Source of the DNA: Maridesulfovibrio sp.
GTDB taxonomy: Bacteria > Desulfobacterota > Desulfovibrionia > Desulfovibrionales > Desulfovibrionaceae
Assembly (NCBI RefSeq): GCF_963666665.1
Contig: NZ_OY762999.1
Location: 109,501 to 173,500 of the forward strand
Length of the DNA stretch: 64,000 bases
Direction: 5' to 3'
Numbering within the stretch: the first letter of the stretch is position 1; each line of letters begins with the position of its first letter. Shown here one piece after another: positions 44,922 through 54,028 of this stretch. Both the position numbers and the translations under genes were made by a program. The notes under the pieces are model-generated. The model saw nothing but the letters and a program-made list of their open reading frames with translations, was not told the origin of the DNA and ran no database searches.

Positions 44922-45688
44922 CAGATTGAATCATCTCCCAGATAAGCTTTGATAACAGTCTCGCTGGACTGGATATCTTCAGGGGTTCCTTCGGCGATGG
45001 TTGCGCCGAAATCAATGCATTTAATCCATTTGCAGAGAGTCATAACCACCTTCATCTGATGTTCAATCATGAGGATGGTAATGTCGAATTCATCGTGAAT
45101 CCACTTGATGAGCTTGATCAGACCTTCAACGTCCGAAGAGTTGAGACCTGCTGCAGGTTCATCAAGGAGCAGCAGCTTGGGCTGGATGGACATGGCCCGG
45201 GCGATTTCAACCCGTCGCTGTAATCCGTAGGGCAGGTTTGTGGGCAGCTCCTCGGCGTATTGCTTAAGATCCATGAATTCCAGCAGTTCGGTGGATATAC
45301 GCTCAATTTCCTTTTCCCGCAGGTAGTAATTCTTCGTACGCATGATGGCATCGAAAAAGCCGTAGCCCATGCGGTAATGTTGGGCAATGCGGATGTTGTC
45401 CATGACGGTCATGTCGTGCCAGAGCCGGATGTTCTGGAACGTGCGCGCCACGCCCTGCGCTGTCACCTGGTGCGGTTTGAGTCCGCGTGTGGTCTTTCCT
45501 GCGAGGGTTATGGTTCCTTCTGTGGGCTGGTAGAATCCGGATATAAGGTTGAAGATAGTGGTTTTACCTGCTCCGTTAGGGCCGATCAGCCCGGTAAGGG
45601 AACCTTCCTCAAGTTCGATATTAAAATCGGATACGGCCTGCAGCCCTCCGAATCTCTGTGTAAGTCCGTCTATACTTAATAGTGACAT
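44921..45688 (-). CDS. livG: Branched-chain amino-acid ABC transporter ATPase LivG
   Basis: The 255-residue NBD has Walker A GPNGAGKTT, QNIRLWHDMTVMDNI, LPYGLQRRVEIARAM (the usual LivG signature variant), Walker B LLLDEPAAGLNS and MIEHQMKVVM. It works with LivF on the LivH/LivM permease. AAGGAG precedes the ATG by 7 bases; the gap to livM is 26 bases. Confidence 0.95.
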   Translation of the reverse strand: MSLLSIDGLTQRFGGLQAVSDFNIELEEGSLTGLIGPNGAGKTTIFNLISGFYQPTEGTITLAGKTTRGLKPHQVTAQGVARTFQNIRLWHDMTVMDNIRIAQHYRMGYGFFDAIMRTKNYYLREKEIERISTELLEFMDLKQYAEELPTNLPYGLQRRVEIARAMSIQPKLLLLDEPAAGLNSSDVEGLIKLIKWIHDEFDITILMIEHQMKVVMTLCKWIKCIDFGATIAEGTPEDIQSSETVIKAYLGDDSI

Positions 45689-45714
45689 TTTATCTCCTTT
45701 TCTCGCGGTGTTGC

Positions 45715-46791
45715 CTACTTGAATTTGTAGAATTTCTTGAGCCGCGGGAACAGGCCGGGCAGTTCCTTGTTACCCATGATTCCTTCGGGTCTAAACTGCA
45801 TGAGCAGAATCAGGGTCAACGGGATAAGTACCCATTTCCAGACCTGACTGAGATGGTAAGTGTCCGGAAGCAGGTTCAGGAAATGCATTCCGGTATCGAG
45901 GGCCGGGATGATGAAACGCAGCAACTCGAGCATTACCGTGAAGAATATGGCCGAAAGTATTGATCCTCCAAGTGATCCCATGCCGCCGAGATAAACCATT
46001 ACAAGGCATTCGGTGGATTTCATGATGTTGAAGGATTGCGGGTTTACATAACCGAGTACATGGGCAAAGAGTGCGCCTGCTACCCCGGCAAGGCCGGAGG
46101 AAAGCATGAAGGCAGCCATTTTCATTTTGTTGGTATCAACACTCATGATCTCGGCGGCAACTTCATCCTGACAAATGGACATGATACCTTTGCCGTAGGT
46201 GGATGACACAAAGCGACGGATCATCCAGATGCTCATGAAAGTGCCGAGGATTACCCAGATCATCATCCACGGTATGTCGATCACATCTTCCATGGCGTTG
46301 ACTACCCGTTTCATGCCCATGAAACCGCGAGGTCCTCCAATGATGTCCATGTTTTCAATGGCGGATATGACCATGTAGTTAGCGGCAATGGTGATGATGG
46401 CCAGATAGTCACCCCTTGTCTTGAAGGAAGGGACAGCCACGATCAGTCCGGCCACTGCGGAAACAAGTCCTGAGATAATTACCACAATTGGAAATCCCAG
46501 CGGAGCAAGTTCCGGGGGCAGGATTGGAGTGCCGAAAATCTTGTCCTGAGTGAATAACATTACGCTCAAGACAGAGGATACGTAGGCTCCGATACACATG
46601 AAACCTGCATGACCGCATGAGAATTCACCCATGTATCCATTCACAACATTCAAGCTTGAGGAAAGGATGATGTTGATGCCGATGAACATGATTACCGACT
46701 GGATATAGAGGTCGAGCGCGCCGAACTGGGAGAGGGCAACAACAATGGCGGCCATGGCCCAGAGTCCGATATTAAAACTGTACTTCTGCAT
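45715..46791 (-). CDS. livM: Branched-chain amino-acid ABC transporter permease LivM
   Basis: The 358-residue permease has about nine hydrophobic helices and the LivM motifs NGYMGEFSCGHAGFMCIGAY and FMLSSGLAGVAGALFAH with GGMGSLGGSILSA. It forms the channel with LivH in the inner membrane. The gap to livH is 12 bases. Confidence 0.94.
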   Translation of the reverse strand: MQKYSFNIGLWAMAAIVVALSQFGALDLYIQSVIMFIGINIILSSSLNVVNGYMGEFSCGHAGFMCIGAYVSSVLSVMLFTQDKIFGTPILPPELAPLGFPIVVIISGLVSAVAGLIVAVPSFKTRGDYLAIITIAANYMVISAIENMDIIGGPRGFMGMKRVVNAMEDVIDIPWMMIWVILGTFMSIWMIRRFVSSTYGKGIMSICQDEVAAEIMSVDTNKMKMAAFMLSSGLAGVAGALFAHVLGYVNPQSFNIMKSTECLVMVYLGGMGSLGGSILSAIFFTVMLELLRFIIPALDTGMHFLNLLPDTYHLSQVWKWVLIPLTLILLMQFRPEGIMGNKELPGLFPRLKKFYKFK

Positions 46792-46803
46792 TCTGTGTCC
46801 GCC

Positions 46804-47712
46804 TTAAATCTTGGTTGTCTTGGCAACGCCGAATATTCCGGTGGGCTTCATCCAGAGGATGATAAGCAGGATGGAAAAGGCGAACAGGTCCCGGAAAGTT
46901 GAGGGGAATACAGCGACAACTCCGACTTCGATGAAGCCGAGCAGAAATCCGCCGATAAAAGCCCCGCGAATATCTCCGATACCGCCTACAACCGCAGCGA
47001 TAAAGGCTTTCCAGCCGATGAGGGCACCCATGTACGGTTCAAGGATAGGGTAGGACATTGCAAAGAGCAGCCCTGCAAGACCGGCCATGCCGGAACCGAG
47101 CACAAAGGTGAATACGATTACATTATCGATGGGGATACCCATGAGCGGAATGGCAAATTTATCGTAGGAAATGCCGCGCATGGCCATGCCGATTTTTGTC
47201 TTGGTGACAATAAACTGCAGGAGCAGGAAGACGGCAATAGCTGCGAAGATAACAATTATCTTCAGGTTGGTCACCGAGACATTGCCGAAGGTGTAGACCA
47301 CCTTGTCGAGCAGTTCCGGAAATTTTTTACGGCTGGCGCCAAGCAGGGCGAGGTTGCCGTTTTCAAGGATCAAGCCGCACATAAGGGCAGTAATAACCAC
47401 GTAAAGCCGATGCGCACCTTTTCGTCTCAGGGGGCGGTAGGCGATGCGTTCGATGGTTACCCCTACTCCGGCGGTGAGGATCATGGTCAGTGGAACGGTT
47501 AAAGCCAGCACCATCCACGGGGCAAAGTCCAGAAAGCCGAGCAGGGCGGTGGCAACGAAAAAAGCGATGTAGGCTCCGACCATGAAAATATCGCCGTGGG
47601 CAAAGTTGATCAGGAGCAGAACACCGTAAACAAGGGTGTAGCCCAGCGCAATGAGAGCATAAAAGCTGCCCCACTGCAGGGCATTGAGCAGGTTCTGGAT
47701 GAGGATATCCAC
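46804..47712 (-). CDS. livH: Branched-chain amino-acid ABC transporter permease LivH
   Basis: The 302-residue permease has the LivH N-terminus (LLNALQWGSFYALIALGYTLVYGVLLLINFAHGDIFMVGAY) and the EAA-like loop with AVVGGIGDIRGAFIGG. The start is GTG 47712 with a GGAAA-type SD. A GC-rich stem-loop lies between it and the binding-protein gene. Confidence 0.94.
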   Translation of the reverse strand: MDILIQNLLNALQWGSFYALIALGYTLVYGVLLLINFAHGDIFMVGAYIAFFVATALLGFLDFAPWMVLALTVPLTMILTAGVGVTIERIAYRPLRRKGAHRLYVVITALMCGLILENGNLALLGASRKKFPELLDKVVYTFGNVSVTNLKIIVIFAAIAVFLLLQFIVTKTKIGMAMRGISYDKFAIPLMGIPIDNVIVFTFVLGSGMAGLAGLLFAMSYPILEPYMGALIGWKAFIAAVVGGIGDIRGAFIGGFLLGFIEVGVVAVFPSTFRDLFAFSILLIILWMKPTGIFGVAKTTKI

Positions 47713-47757
47713 TTTCCGTCTTTCCTCTTTTCTGTTTTGGGCTGTTGTGGGGGATTA

Positions 47758-47786
47758 TCAGGCGGCGGATTAGGTCCGCCGCCTGA
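47758..47786 (-). terminator. Intercistronic stem-loop after the amino-acid binding-protein gene
   Basis: A perfect 12-base stem TCAGGCGGCGGA / TCCGCCGCCTGA with a 5-base loop. No T-run follows on the minus strand. It probably protects or partially terminates the binding-protein mRNA, as in many periplasmic ABC operons. Confidence 0.65.
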
Positions 47787-47801
47787 GATTATTTCAATGA
47801 A

Positions 47802-48983
47802 CTAGGGGCAGACGGATTCGGCGAATACAAAATTACCGTTTTCGTCAATGCGTACAACAACGGCGCATTTGATGGGGTCTCCCTGGCTGTCGAATTTCAT
47901 GGAACCGGTGATACCTGCGAATTCCTTGATGGAGCTCAGGGCATCACGGATAGCTTTACGTTCGGTTTTCAGGTCGGAACTATAAGAACCGGCGTCCTGA
48001 ATAGCCTGAAGCACGAGGCGGGCGGCATCCCAAGTGAGGGCGGCTACATCGTCAGGGGTTTCGCCGAATTTTGCTTCGTAGCGGTCAATGAATTCCTTGG
48101 TTGCACCTTTAGCACCGGCTGCAGCGTAGTGGGTTGAGAAGAACTGGCCTTTGCAGTCGTCACCGCAAAGCTTCATCAGCTCAGCGGAACCCCATGCATC
48201 AGAACCCATGAAGGGGCCTTTGTAGCCGAGGTCGCGGGCCTGTTTAACAATAAGTGCAACCTGGTTGTAGTTATCGGGAACAAAGATGAAATCAGGATTG
48301 GAGTTGATGATTTTGGTCAGCTGGGCTGAGAAATCCTGATCTTTGGTTCCGTGTGATTCAAAAGCTACAATGCCATTAGTTCCGTTTTTCTTTTCAAATA
48401 CTTCCTTGAAAATTTCAGCGAGTCCCTTGGAGTAGTCGTTTGAAATGTCAAAGAGTACAGCAGCTGTTTTTGCTTTAAACTGTTTGGTGGCGAAGTTTAC
48501 TGCAACAGGACCCTGGAAAGGATCGAGGAATGCTGCACGGAAAACCCAGGGGCGGTTTTTAGTGGTGTCCGGGTTGGTGGACCACGGAGATACCATGGGG
48601 GTGCGGTTGTCGTTACAGGTTCCACCTGCGGGGACAGCCTGTTTGGAGGAGTTGGGGCCGATGATTGCAACTACGCCATCCTGTTCGATAAGTTTCAGGG
48701 CAACGTTTACTGCTGATTCTGCTTTGGATTCGTTGTCTTCATAAAAGAATTCGAGAGGGATTCTTTTGCCGCCGACTTCAAGGCCGCCTTGTCCGTTTAT
48801 GTCAGCAAGAAGCATTTCTGCTGCGTTCTTGGAAGCCTCGCCAACTTTGGGGATATCCCCGGTGAGCGGAATGTTGAAGCCGATCTTGATTTTTTCGTCC
48901 TTTTTTGAACAGCCGCTGACAACAATCATAGCCAGTCCGAGTACCATGAAAGCCAGAAGCGACCTGATAATCAATTTTTTCAT
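47802..48983 (-). CDS. Branched-chain amino-acid ABC transporter substrate-binding lipoprotein
   Basis: The 393-residue protein is the LivJ/LivK-type receptor. A lipoprotein signal ends in VSGC (Cys25), so it is anchored rather than free. The type I periplasmic-binding fold follows (IKIGFNIPLTGDIPKVGEASKNAAEM, VVAIIGPNSSKQAVPAG, PMVSPWSTNP, and GSDAWGSAEL). Four further cysteines (TCND, LCGDDC, SVC) may form disulfides. CAGGAGG precedes the ATG. It is the first gene of the operon. Exact amino-acid preference is unknown. Confidence 0.94.
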   Translation of the reverse strand: MKKLIIRSLLAFMVLGLAMIVVSGCSKKDEKIKIGFNIPLTGDIPKVGEASKNAAEMLLADINGQGGLEVGGKRIPLEFFYEDNESKAESAVNVALKLIEQDGVVAIIGPNSSKQAVPAGGTCNDNRTPMVSPWSTNPDTTKNRPWVFRAAFLDPFQGPVAVNFATKQFKAKTAAVLFDISNDYSKGLAEIFKEVFEKKNGTNGIVAFESHGTKDQDFSAQLTKIINSNPDFIFVPDNYNQVALIVKQARDLGYKGPFMGSDAWGSAELMKLCGDDCKGQFFSTHYAAAGAKGATKEFIDRYEAKFGETPDDVAALTWDAARLVLQAIQDAGSYSSDLKTERKAIRDALSSIKEFAGITGSMKFDSQGDPIKCAVVVRIDENGNFVFAESVCP

Positions 48984-49600
48984 TCTTTACCTCCTGAAGT
49001 GTTCATTGAGAATTCTGAATTTGTCGTTAAGTGAAAAAAAAATATCGCAAATGGAAGATTTTAAAAAGACATTTTTGCAAAAAAGCATGTGTTTCGACTA
49101 ATATTCTTTTATTTCAGTGTATTGTACAATGGTCTTTCTTTGTGATATTCTATACGATTTAGATATTAAATAATACGAAATGCGTGTTGAATTAAAATAA
49201 ATACATATAAATCAGTAAATTAAGTGTAAAGTATTGAAGAGTGAGTGTTTGAAGAAATGTCCTTGTTGTCTCGGTTGTATCATTGTTCGGTATAAAATTG
49301 TAAAAAATAGAAATTTTAGAATTCATTTTGTTATTTCAAAAAAAATATAGGGATAAATTTTGGAAAAATGAAAATTAGTATTTGGAGAGAAGTTCAGTTG
49401 AAAGATTTGTTATGAAGGAAGGTCTTTTTTAAAACATAATAAAAATGTTTTTGTTGTTTTAGTTGTTTTAATATAGGTAGTTATGGTTCCTTGACTGTTT
49501 GACAGTTTTTGAATGATTACGCAGTCAATGCTCTTCGAAAAAAGTAAGGCCCCTTAATGCTAAGCATTAAGGGGCCTTACGGTTGTATGTAGTTGAAGTT
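48984..49600. other. 617-base AT-rich gap upstream of the Liv operon
   Basis: This gap carries the promoter region of the Liv operon and, at its far end, the terminator of the chemoreceptor gene. No ORF with coding character or SD is present. I do not see a recognisable operator. Confidence 0.55.
49543..49580 (-). terminator. Rho-independent terminator after the chemoreceptor gene
   Basis: GTAAGGCCCCTTAATGC pairs with GCATTAAGGGGCCTTAC; on the minus strand TTTTTT follows. It lies 20 bases after the MCP stop codon. Confidence 0.92.
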
Positions 49601-51667
49601 TTAAAGCTTAAATCTGTCCATCATATCTTTGAGAGAACGAGCCTGCTGGTCGAGATCTTTGACTGCTTCTTCAAGTTGGCGTGAACTGTCAAGGTTCTGC
49701 TCTCCTGCCTGTTTTATAGAGCCTAGGGCCACTGCCACCTGATCCAGTCCGGCCAATTGTTCCTGACTGGAGGCTGCGATCTGGGCAGAGGACTGGGCTG
49801 ACTGGTTGATTACGGTGCTCAGGTTAAGGATTGCCTCTCCGGTCTGAGAAGAAAGAGCTGCACCTGTTTCAACCGCCTTTCCGCCTTGCTCGGTGATCAT
49901 TACCGCAGAGCTTGTGGCTTTCTGGATGTCGGCAAGGATTGATTGGATCTGAGCCACGGATTGTTTGGACTGATCAGAAAGGTTCCTGATTTCCCGGGCT
50001 ACCACAGTGAATCCACGTCCTTCTTCCCCGGCCTTGGATGCTTCAATCGAAGCGTTTACCGCCAGAATATTGGACTGATCCGCAAGATCGTTCACTACAT
50101 AAATAATGTCGCCGATATGCTGGGACTGCTCGGAAAGTTTTACGATAGACTGAGCAATGGTATCCATCTGGGTGCGGATATCTTTCATGCCAGAGGATGC
50201 TTCTTCCGCTGCCTTCTTGCCTTGCTGTGAAGTGAGAACTGCTTTACGGGCTACATCGGCCACCTGTCTTGATTTTTCGTTGGAGAGATGGGCGGTCTGT
50301 TTTACTTCTTCAACTGTGGCATTGGTTTCAGCTACAGCACTTGCTGTTTCCGCTGCACTAGCTGTTAATTCTGCTGAAGCAGCTGAAATCTGGCTCAACG
50401 ATGAAGAAAGGGTGCGCACGGTTTCATGAATACGTTGGTTATCGTCTTTGAGGGTTTCAACCATGGTCGCAAGGGCTTTTCCGATGGTGTCATTTTCGGA
50501 ACGGGGTTTTGCATCCACGGTTAGATCGGAGTTGGCGACTCTTTCCATGGCTTCAGCCATATTATTGAGCGATTCAGTCATTTTGTTGAAAGCGCGAGCC
50601 AGTGAACCGAGTTCGTCATGACGGTCAGTTCCTTTAATCCCTATGCTCATATCGCCTTCGGCAATGCGGTAGGCTGCTTCAACAACTTTGCGTAAGGGAA
50701 GGGTGATATTACGTCCTACAATTACAACAGCAGTAACGCCAAGGACAAAGGCAATAATTCCGAATATCCAAGTGTTCATTATGGCCCTGTTGTTGCGTGC
50801 CTGCAAGGAAGGACCTAGTTTTTCCTGATCCGAAATGACAGAAGATTTAGCCTGTTCGATCAGGGTGGTCATCTTGGGACCGATGACATCCAGTTCGGTG
50901 TTAAGCAGCTTGTCACGGGTGGCAGTCTGAGAAAAAAGTTCGTTGAGACTTTTGGCATAAGCGTCTTTTGCTTCTTCTATTTCATTAAGCAGCAGTTGGT
51001 TCTGTCCTTTTAAAATAGATTTGAGCTGGATCAGTTCTTCATTGACCGAGTTCATTTCAGCTAAGGCTCTTTTTTGATGAGAATCAGAACTTTTTTCAAT
51101 GAATTTAGTAGTATATAGTCGTACAAGAACTAAGTGGCGAACGCCCTTGGCGCAGTGGTAAAGGGCAGCGGAACTACTTTGGGATTTCCCTAGATTGTTG
51201 ATTATGCGAGCAAAATTCTGCTCCATGATGTCTCCTGCCGGAACCAGTATGGAGTATGCCTGATTGTCTCTTTCTATCTGGGCTTTTGCCACTTCAGCAA
51301 AGCTTGCGTCATAATCTGCCAGAAGTGTTTTAATCTCTTTTATGATTCTTACCCTGCTGTCTGAGGCGAGCTCATTTTCAGCCTGCTCAAGCAGGGGGAA
51401 GATTGTTTTTGCATTTTCAAAATATTTGCGACTGTATTTCTTGTCGCCGGTAATGATGTAATCCTTAACCTGAGTTTGACCTTGCAGTATGTTGGCCTGA
51501 ATCTTGCCGATCAGGTTGGAATCCTTGGCAAAGAATCGGTAGTCAGTAAAACCGGAAGAGGATTTTTGCAGTGCCAGCATAGATTCCATGCTCACAATTC
51601 CAAAAAGGACGAAAACAACAATAAAGCTACAGAATATTTTTTGTCCGACAGTAAACCTTTTCAGCAT
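49601..51667 (-). CDS. Methyl-accepting chemotaxis protein
   Basis: The 688-residue chemoreceptor has an N-terminal transmembrane helix (about 10-30), a helical periplasmic sensor of about 260 residues (consistent with a four-helix or bimodular helical sensor) and a second membrane helix (about 296-317). A HAMP domain (RNITLPLRKVVEAAYRIAEGDMS) and the signalling hairpin (DLADQSNILAVNASIEASKAGEEGRGF) follow. No CheR-binding pentapeptide is at the C-terminus. The ligand is unknown. It is the last gene after the pseudoenzyme and lipoprotein genes, with a 136-base gap. Confidence 0.94.
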   Translation of the reverse strand: MLKRFTVGQKIFCSFIVVFVLFGIVSMESMLALQKSSSGFTDYRFFAKDSNLIGKIQANILQGQTQVKDYIITGDKKYSRKYFENAKTIFPLLEQAENELASDSRVRIIKEIKTLLADYDASFAEVAKAQIERDNQAYSILVPAGDIMEQNFARIINNLGKSQSSSAALYHCAKGVRHLVLVRLYTTKFIEKSSDSHQKRALAEMNSVNEELIQLKSILKGQNQLLLNEIEEAKDAYAKSLNELFSQTATRDKLLNTELDVIGPKMTTLIEQAKSSVISDQEKLGPSLQARNNRAIMNTWIFGIIAFVLGVTAVVIVGRNITLPLRKVVEAAYRIAEGDMSIGIKGTDRHDELGSLARAFNKMTESLNNMAEAMERVANSDLTVDAKPRSENDTIGKALATMVETLKDDNQRIHETVRTLSSSLSQISAASAELTASAAETASAVAETNATVEEVKQTAHLSNEKSRQVADVARKAVLTSQQGKKAAEEASSGMKDIRTQMDTIAQSIVKLSEQSQHIGDIIYVVNDLADQSNILAVNASIEASKAGEEGRGFTVVAREIRNLSDQSKQSVAQIQSILADIQKATSSAVMITEQGGKAVETGAALSSQTGEAILNLSTVINQSAQSSAQIAASSQEQLAGLDQVAVALGSIKQAGEQNLDSSRQLEEAVKDLDQQARSLKDMMDRFKL

Positions 51668-51706
51668 GACGCAAAAAATCCTTTTGTTTGTTTAGCAATT
51701 AATCAT

Positions 51707-51737
51707 AGGCAGTGCTTCTTTTATAGAAGCACTGCCT
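51707..51737 (-). terminator. Stem-loop between the Cys-rich lipoprotein and chemoreceptor genes
   Basis: AGGCAGTGCTTCT pairs with AGAAGCACTGCCT around a 5-base loop. There is no T-run after it on the minus strand, so it may attenuate rather than stop transcription into the MCP gene. Confidence 0.55.
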
Positions 51738-51803
51738 GTATATTTGCCTAGTCATTACGCCAGAGAGTTCTGACTTGCAAGGTGCGCTGGAATTGAAACG
51801 ATA

Positions 51804-52121
51804 TTATTCGTAGTTTGAGTCGCAGAACTCGGTACATTTACCTTCCACACTTTGAATCAGCTGCAGGCATTCCTGCCGGTCGGGACTGGAATTTATTTTC
51901 ATACGTACACTTTCACAGCTCATGCGGCATTCTTTGGCGGATTTGTATGGGGCAAGTGTGATTTCGGAATACTTGGCACATATGGAATCCTGAGCGTCGC
52001 ACATTTCTTCCGTGGGGAGTGATCTGCAAAATGAGCTAACATCCTGCATGCTGGTGGGGTGCCCTGAGCATCCGGCCAGAAACAGGAGCAAGATGCTGCT
52101 CAGAAGAACTTTATTCAACAT
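51804..52121 (-). CDS. Small Cys-rich lipoprotein
   Basis: The 105-residue protein has a lipoprotein signal with LAGC (Cys18). The mature part has eight further cysteines, enough for four disulfides, and no motif I recognise. I chose ATG 52121 because GGAGG lies 5 bases upstream; a longer ORF adds four residues without an SD. It starts 14 bases after the stop of the pseudoaminotransferase gene, so they are in one operon. A role as an envelope sensor or ligand carrier for the following chemoreceptor is only a guess. Confidence 0.78.
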   Translation of the reverse strand: MLNKVLLSSILLLFLAGCSGHPTSMQDVSSFCRSLPTEEMCDAQDSICAKYSEITLAPYKSAKECRMSCESVRMKINSSPDRQECLQLIQSVEGKCTEFCDSNYE

Positions 52122-52135
52122 GGAATCCTCCAAGT

Positions 52136-53713
52136 TTATAAAATGTTTTTCATGGCTGCGAGAAACATTCTGTTACGGGAATTGTTGCCGATGGAAACAG
52201 TCATCAGGTCCGGAAGTCCGAAGTCATCGAGTTTCCTGAGTTTGAATCCAAGGTCCAGCATTTCTGCATATAGTTTCTTTGTCGCAATTGGAGCACTGAA
52301 CATGATGAAATTACTCTGGCTGGGGTAAACTGTGCAACCGAGTTCTTCCAGACCTTTCTCTACGCGTTCCCGGCCTCTTATGATCAGGGCTATGGTGGAG
52401 TAATAGAATTCGTTATGGTTGAGTGCTGCCAGTCCTGCCCCGATATTCAAAGGACTGATAGGGGTGGGCAGTCTGGATTCTTCAAACTCCCTGGCTCTTT
52501 CGCTGTTCATGAGAGCGTATCCAAGCCGTACTCCCCTGAGTCCGAAAGACCATGAGAAGCTGCGCAGGATAACCAGATTGGGTGCCTTTTCCAGAAAATT
52601 GACCATGGAGTAATCGTCTTCAGGCCATGAAAACTCAATCGACCTTTCATCGACAATAAGGATGGTCCTTTTCGGCAGCAGGTTGGCCATGGTTGCCAGT
52701 TCTTCAGCAGGCAGGCCGTAACCGGATGGTTCATCCGGGTTGGTGATGATTACTGCTGCAGTGTTTTCGTTTGCGGTTGTCACCAGATGGTCCAAGGGCG
52801 GTGAATAGTTCCGGCCTCTGGGCAGGCGAAGAAGTTCGACACCGCATAAGGCCGCGACGCTGCTGTATTCGGGCATGCCGTATTCATAGCTGAGTACATG
52901 GTCGACCCCGGGTATGGCGGTTAAGCGCAGGGTCAGATCAAGAATTTCAACAGCTCCTCCGGCCATGAGTACACATTCCTCCGGAACATCATGCTGTTTT
53001 GCAAGACCGAATTTGAGGCTGTCCGCAGAACCGTTCTCAAAGGCGGAGCAATTGTTGGCCATATTGACGATGGCGTTAGAAACGGCCTTTGATACTCCCA
53101 GCGGGTTGGAATTGCTGGCAAGATCGATTTCTTTCTTGATTCCGTATTTTTTACGAAAAGCTGCCGGGCTGAGTTTCTTGCCCGGTTTGGGTTTTTCTGC
53201 CGGAATTTCGTTTTCCTGAATTTTTTCAACAGGAGCTTCCGCAGTTTCGGGCTCAGGTTCCGGTTTGGGGGCAGGAGAGGGCTTTTCAGCTTTCTTTTGC
53301 GGTTCAGTTTCCGCAGGTGTTGCTGTGGGTTTCGAATACATTTCAAGAGGCAGAGTGATTATGCGGATGTCAAAATCGTCACTCAGGGTGGCGTTACTGA
53401 CAATCTCATTGAGTTTGTCGAACGAGTCAATGATGATATTCAACAGGTCATTGTTGAGTTCAATCTCATTTTTAAAAACCTGATCAAGGACTTTGCCGAT
53501 CTTGTCGGCTACGCGGCTGATGTTGGTAAGCTCAAGCAGCGATGCACTTTCCTTGAGGGAAACAAGTATCCCATAGACCTGTGCAACAGATGCTGCAGAG
53601 GGGAATGAACTTTTTTCCATCTCAATGAGTACATTTTCAATCTGGTCCAGTTTGTCCAGAGATTGTTCCACGAAATGTTGCAGTGCTACATCTTCTTGTA
53701 AATCAGCAGTCAT
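52136..53713 (-). CDS. HPt-like domain fused to a HisC-like aminotransferase fold (both active sites degenerate)
   Basis: The 525-residue protein has three parts. Residues 5-110 follow the CheA P1/HPt pattern, but the phospho-histidine position is Val51 (QVYGILVSLKESASLL against the usual FRxxHTLKGSA). Residues 125-180 are a Pro/Glu/Lys-rich linker. Residues 185-525 follow the histidinol-phosphate aminotransferase fold (ASNSNPLG, NPDEPSG 325-331, YPSQSNF). The PLP lysine is replaced by Trp388 (SFSWSFGLRG for SFSKxFGLxG), the Tyr of DEAY is lost (DERS 355-358), and the substrate arginine near the C-terminus is gone (LMTVSIG for LRITVG). It is probably a binding or regulatory pseudoenzyme. ATG 53713 has GGGGAG just upstream. 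Confidence 0.85.
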   Translation of the reverse strand: MTADLQEDVALQHFVEQSLDKLDQIENVLIEMEKSSFPSAASVAQVYGILVSLKESASLLELTNISRVADKIGKVLDQVFKNEIELNNDLLNIIIDSFDKLNEIVSNATLSDDFDIRIITLPLEMYSKPTATPAETEPQKKAEKPSPAPKPEPEPETAEAPVEKIQENEIPAEKPKPGKKLSPAAFRKKYGIKKEIDLASNSNPLGVSKAVSNAIVNMANNCSAFENGSADSLKFGLAKQHDVPEECVLMAGGAVEILDLTLRLTAIPGVDHVLSYEYGMPEYSSVAALCGVELLRLPRGRNYSPPLDHLVTTANENTAAVIITNPDEPSGYGLPAEELATMANLLPKRTILIVDERSIEFSWPEDDYSMVNFLEKAPNLVILRSFSWSFGLRGVRLGYALMNSERAREFEESRLPTPISPLNIGAGLAALNHNEFYYSTIALIIRGRERVEKGLEELGCTVYPSQSNFIMFSAPIATKKLYAEMLDLGFKLRKLDDFGLPDLMTVSIGNNSRNRMFLAAMKNIL

Positions 53714-54028
53714 TTTTCTCCCCTTTGGCGGGTTTATTAAGATGCTATAGGGGCCAGAATGCCCCGCAAGCAAAAACTAGCTTGGTGATTAAAAGATATT
53801 TGTGCAATTTTTTTTAGAAGAAATCCATTATCTTTTTATATTCCTGAATGATAAAAATGGCAAAGGTTGTTCGCTAAAAATATAACTTATTACGGTTGCT
53901 CTTTTGAGAACTCTGGTTAATATTAAAAACCAATGACCATCTGTTTGCAGAGATTTGGTGGATTTATCTAAGAATAAATCATAAATAAATCGATTTCCAC
54001 AGGAAGTTTTAATTTACGAGGTGTACAT

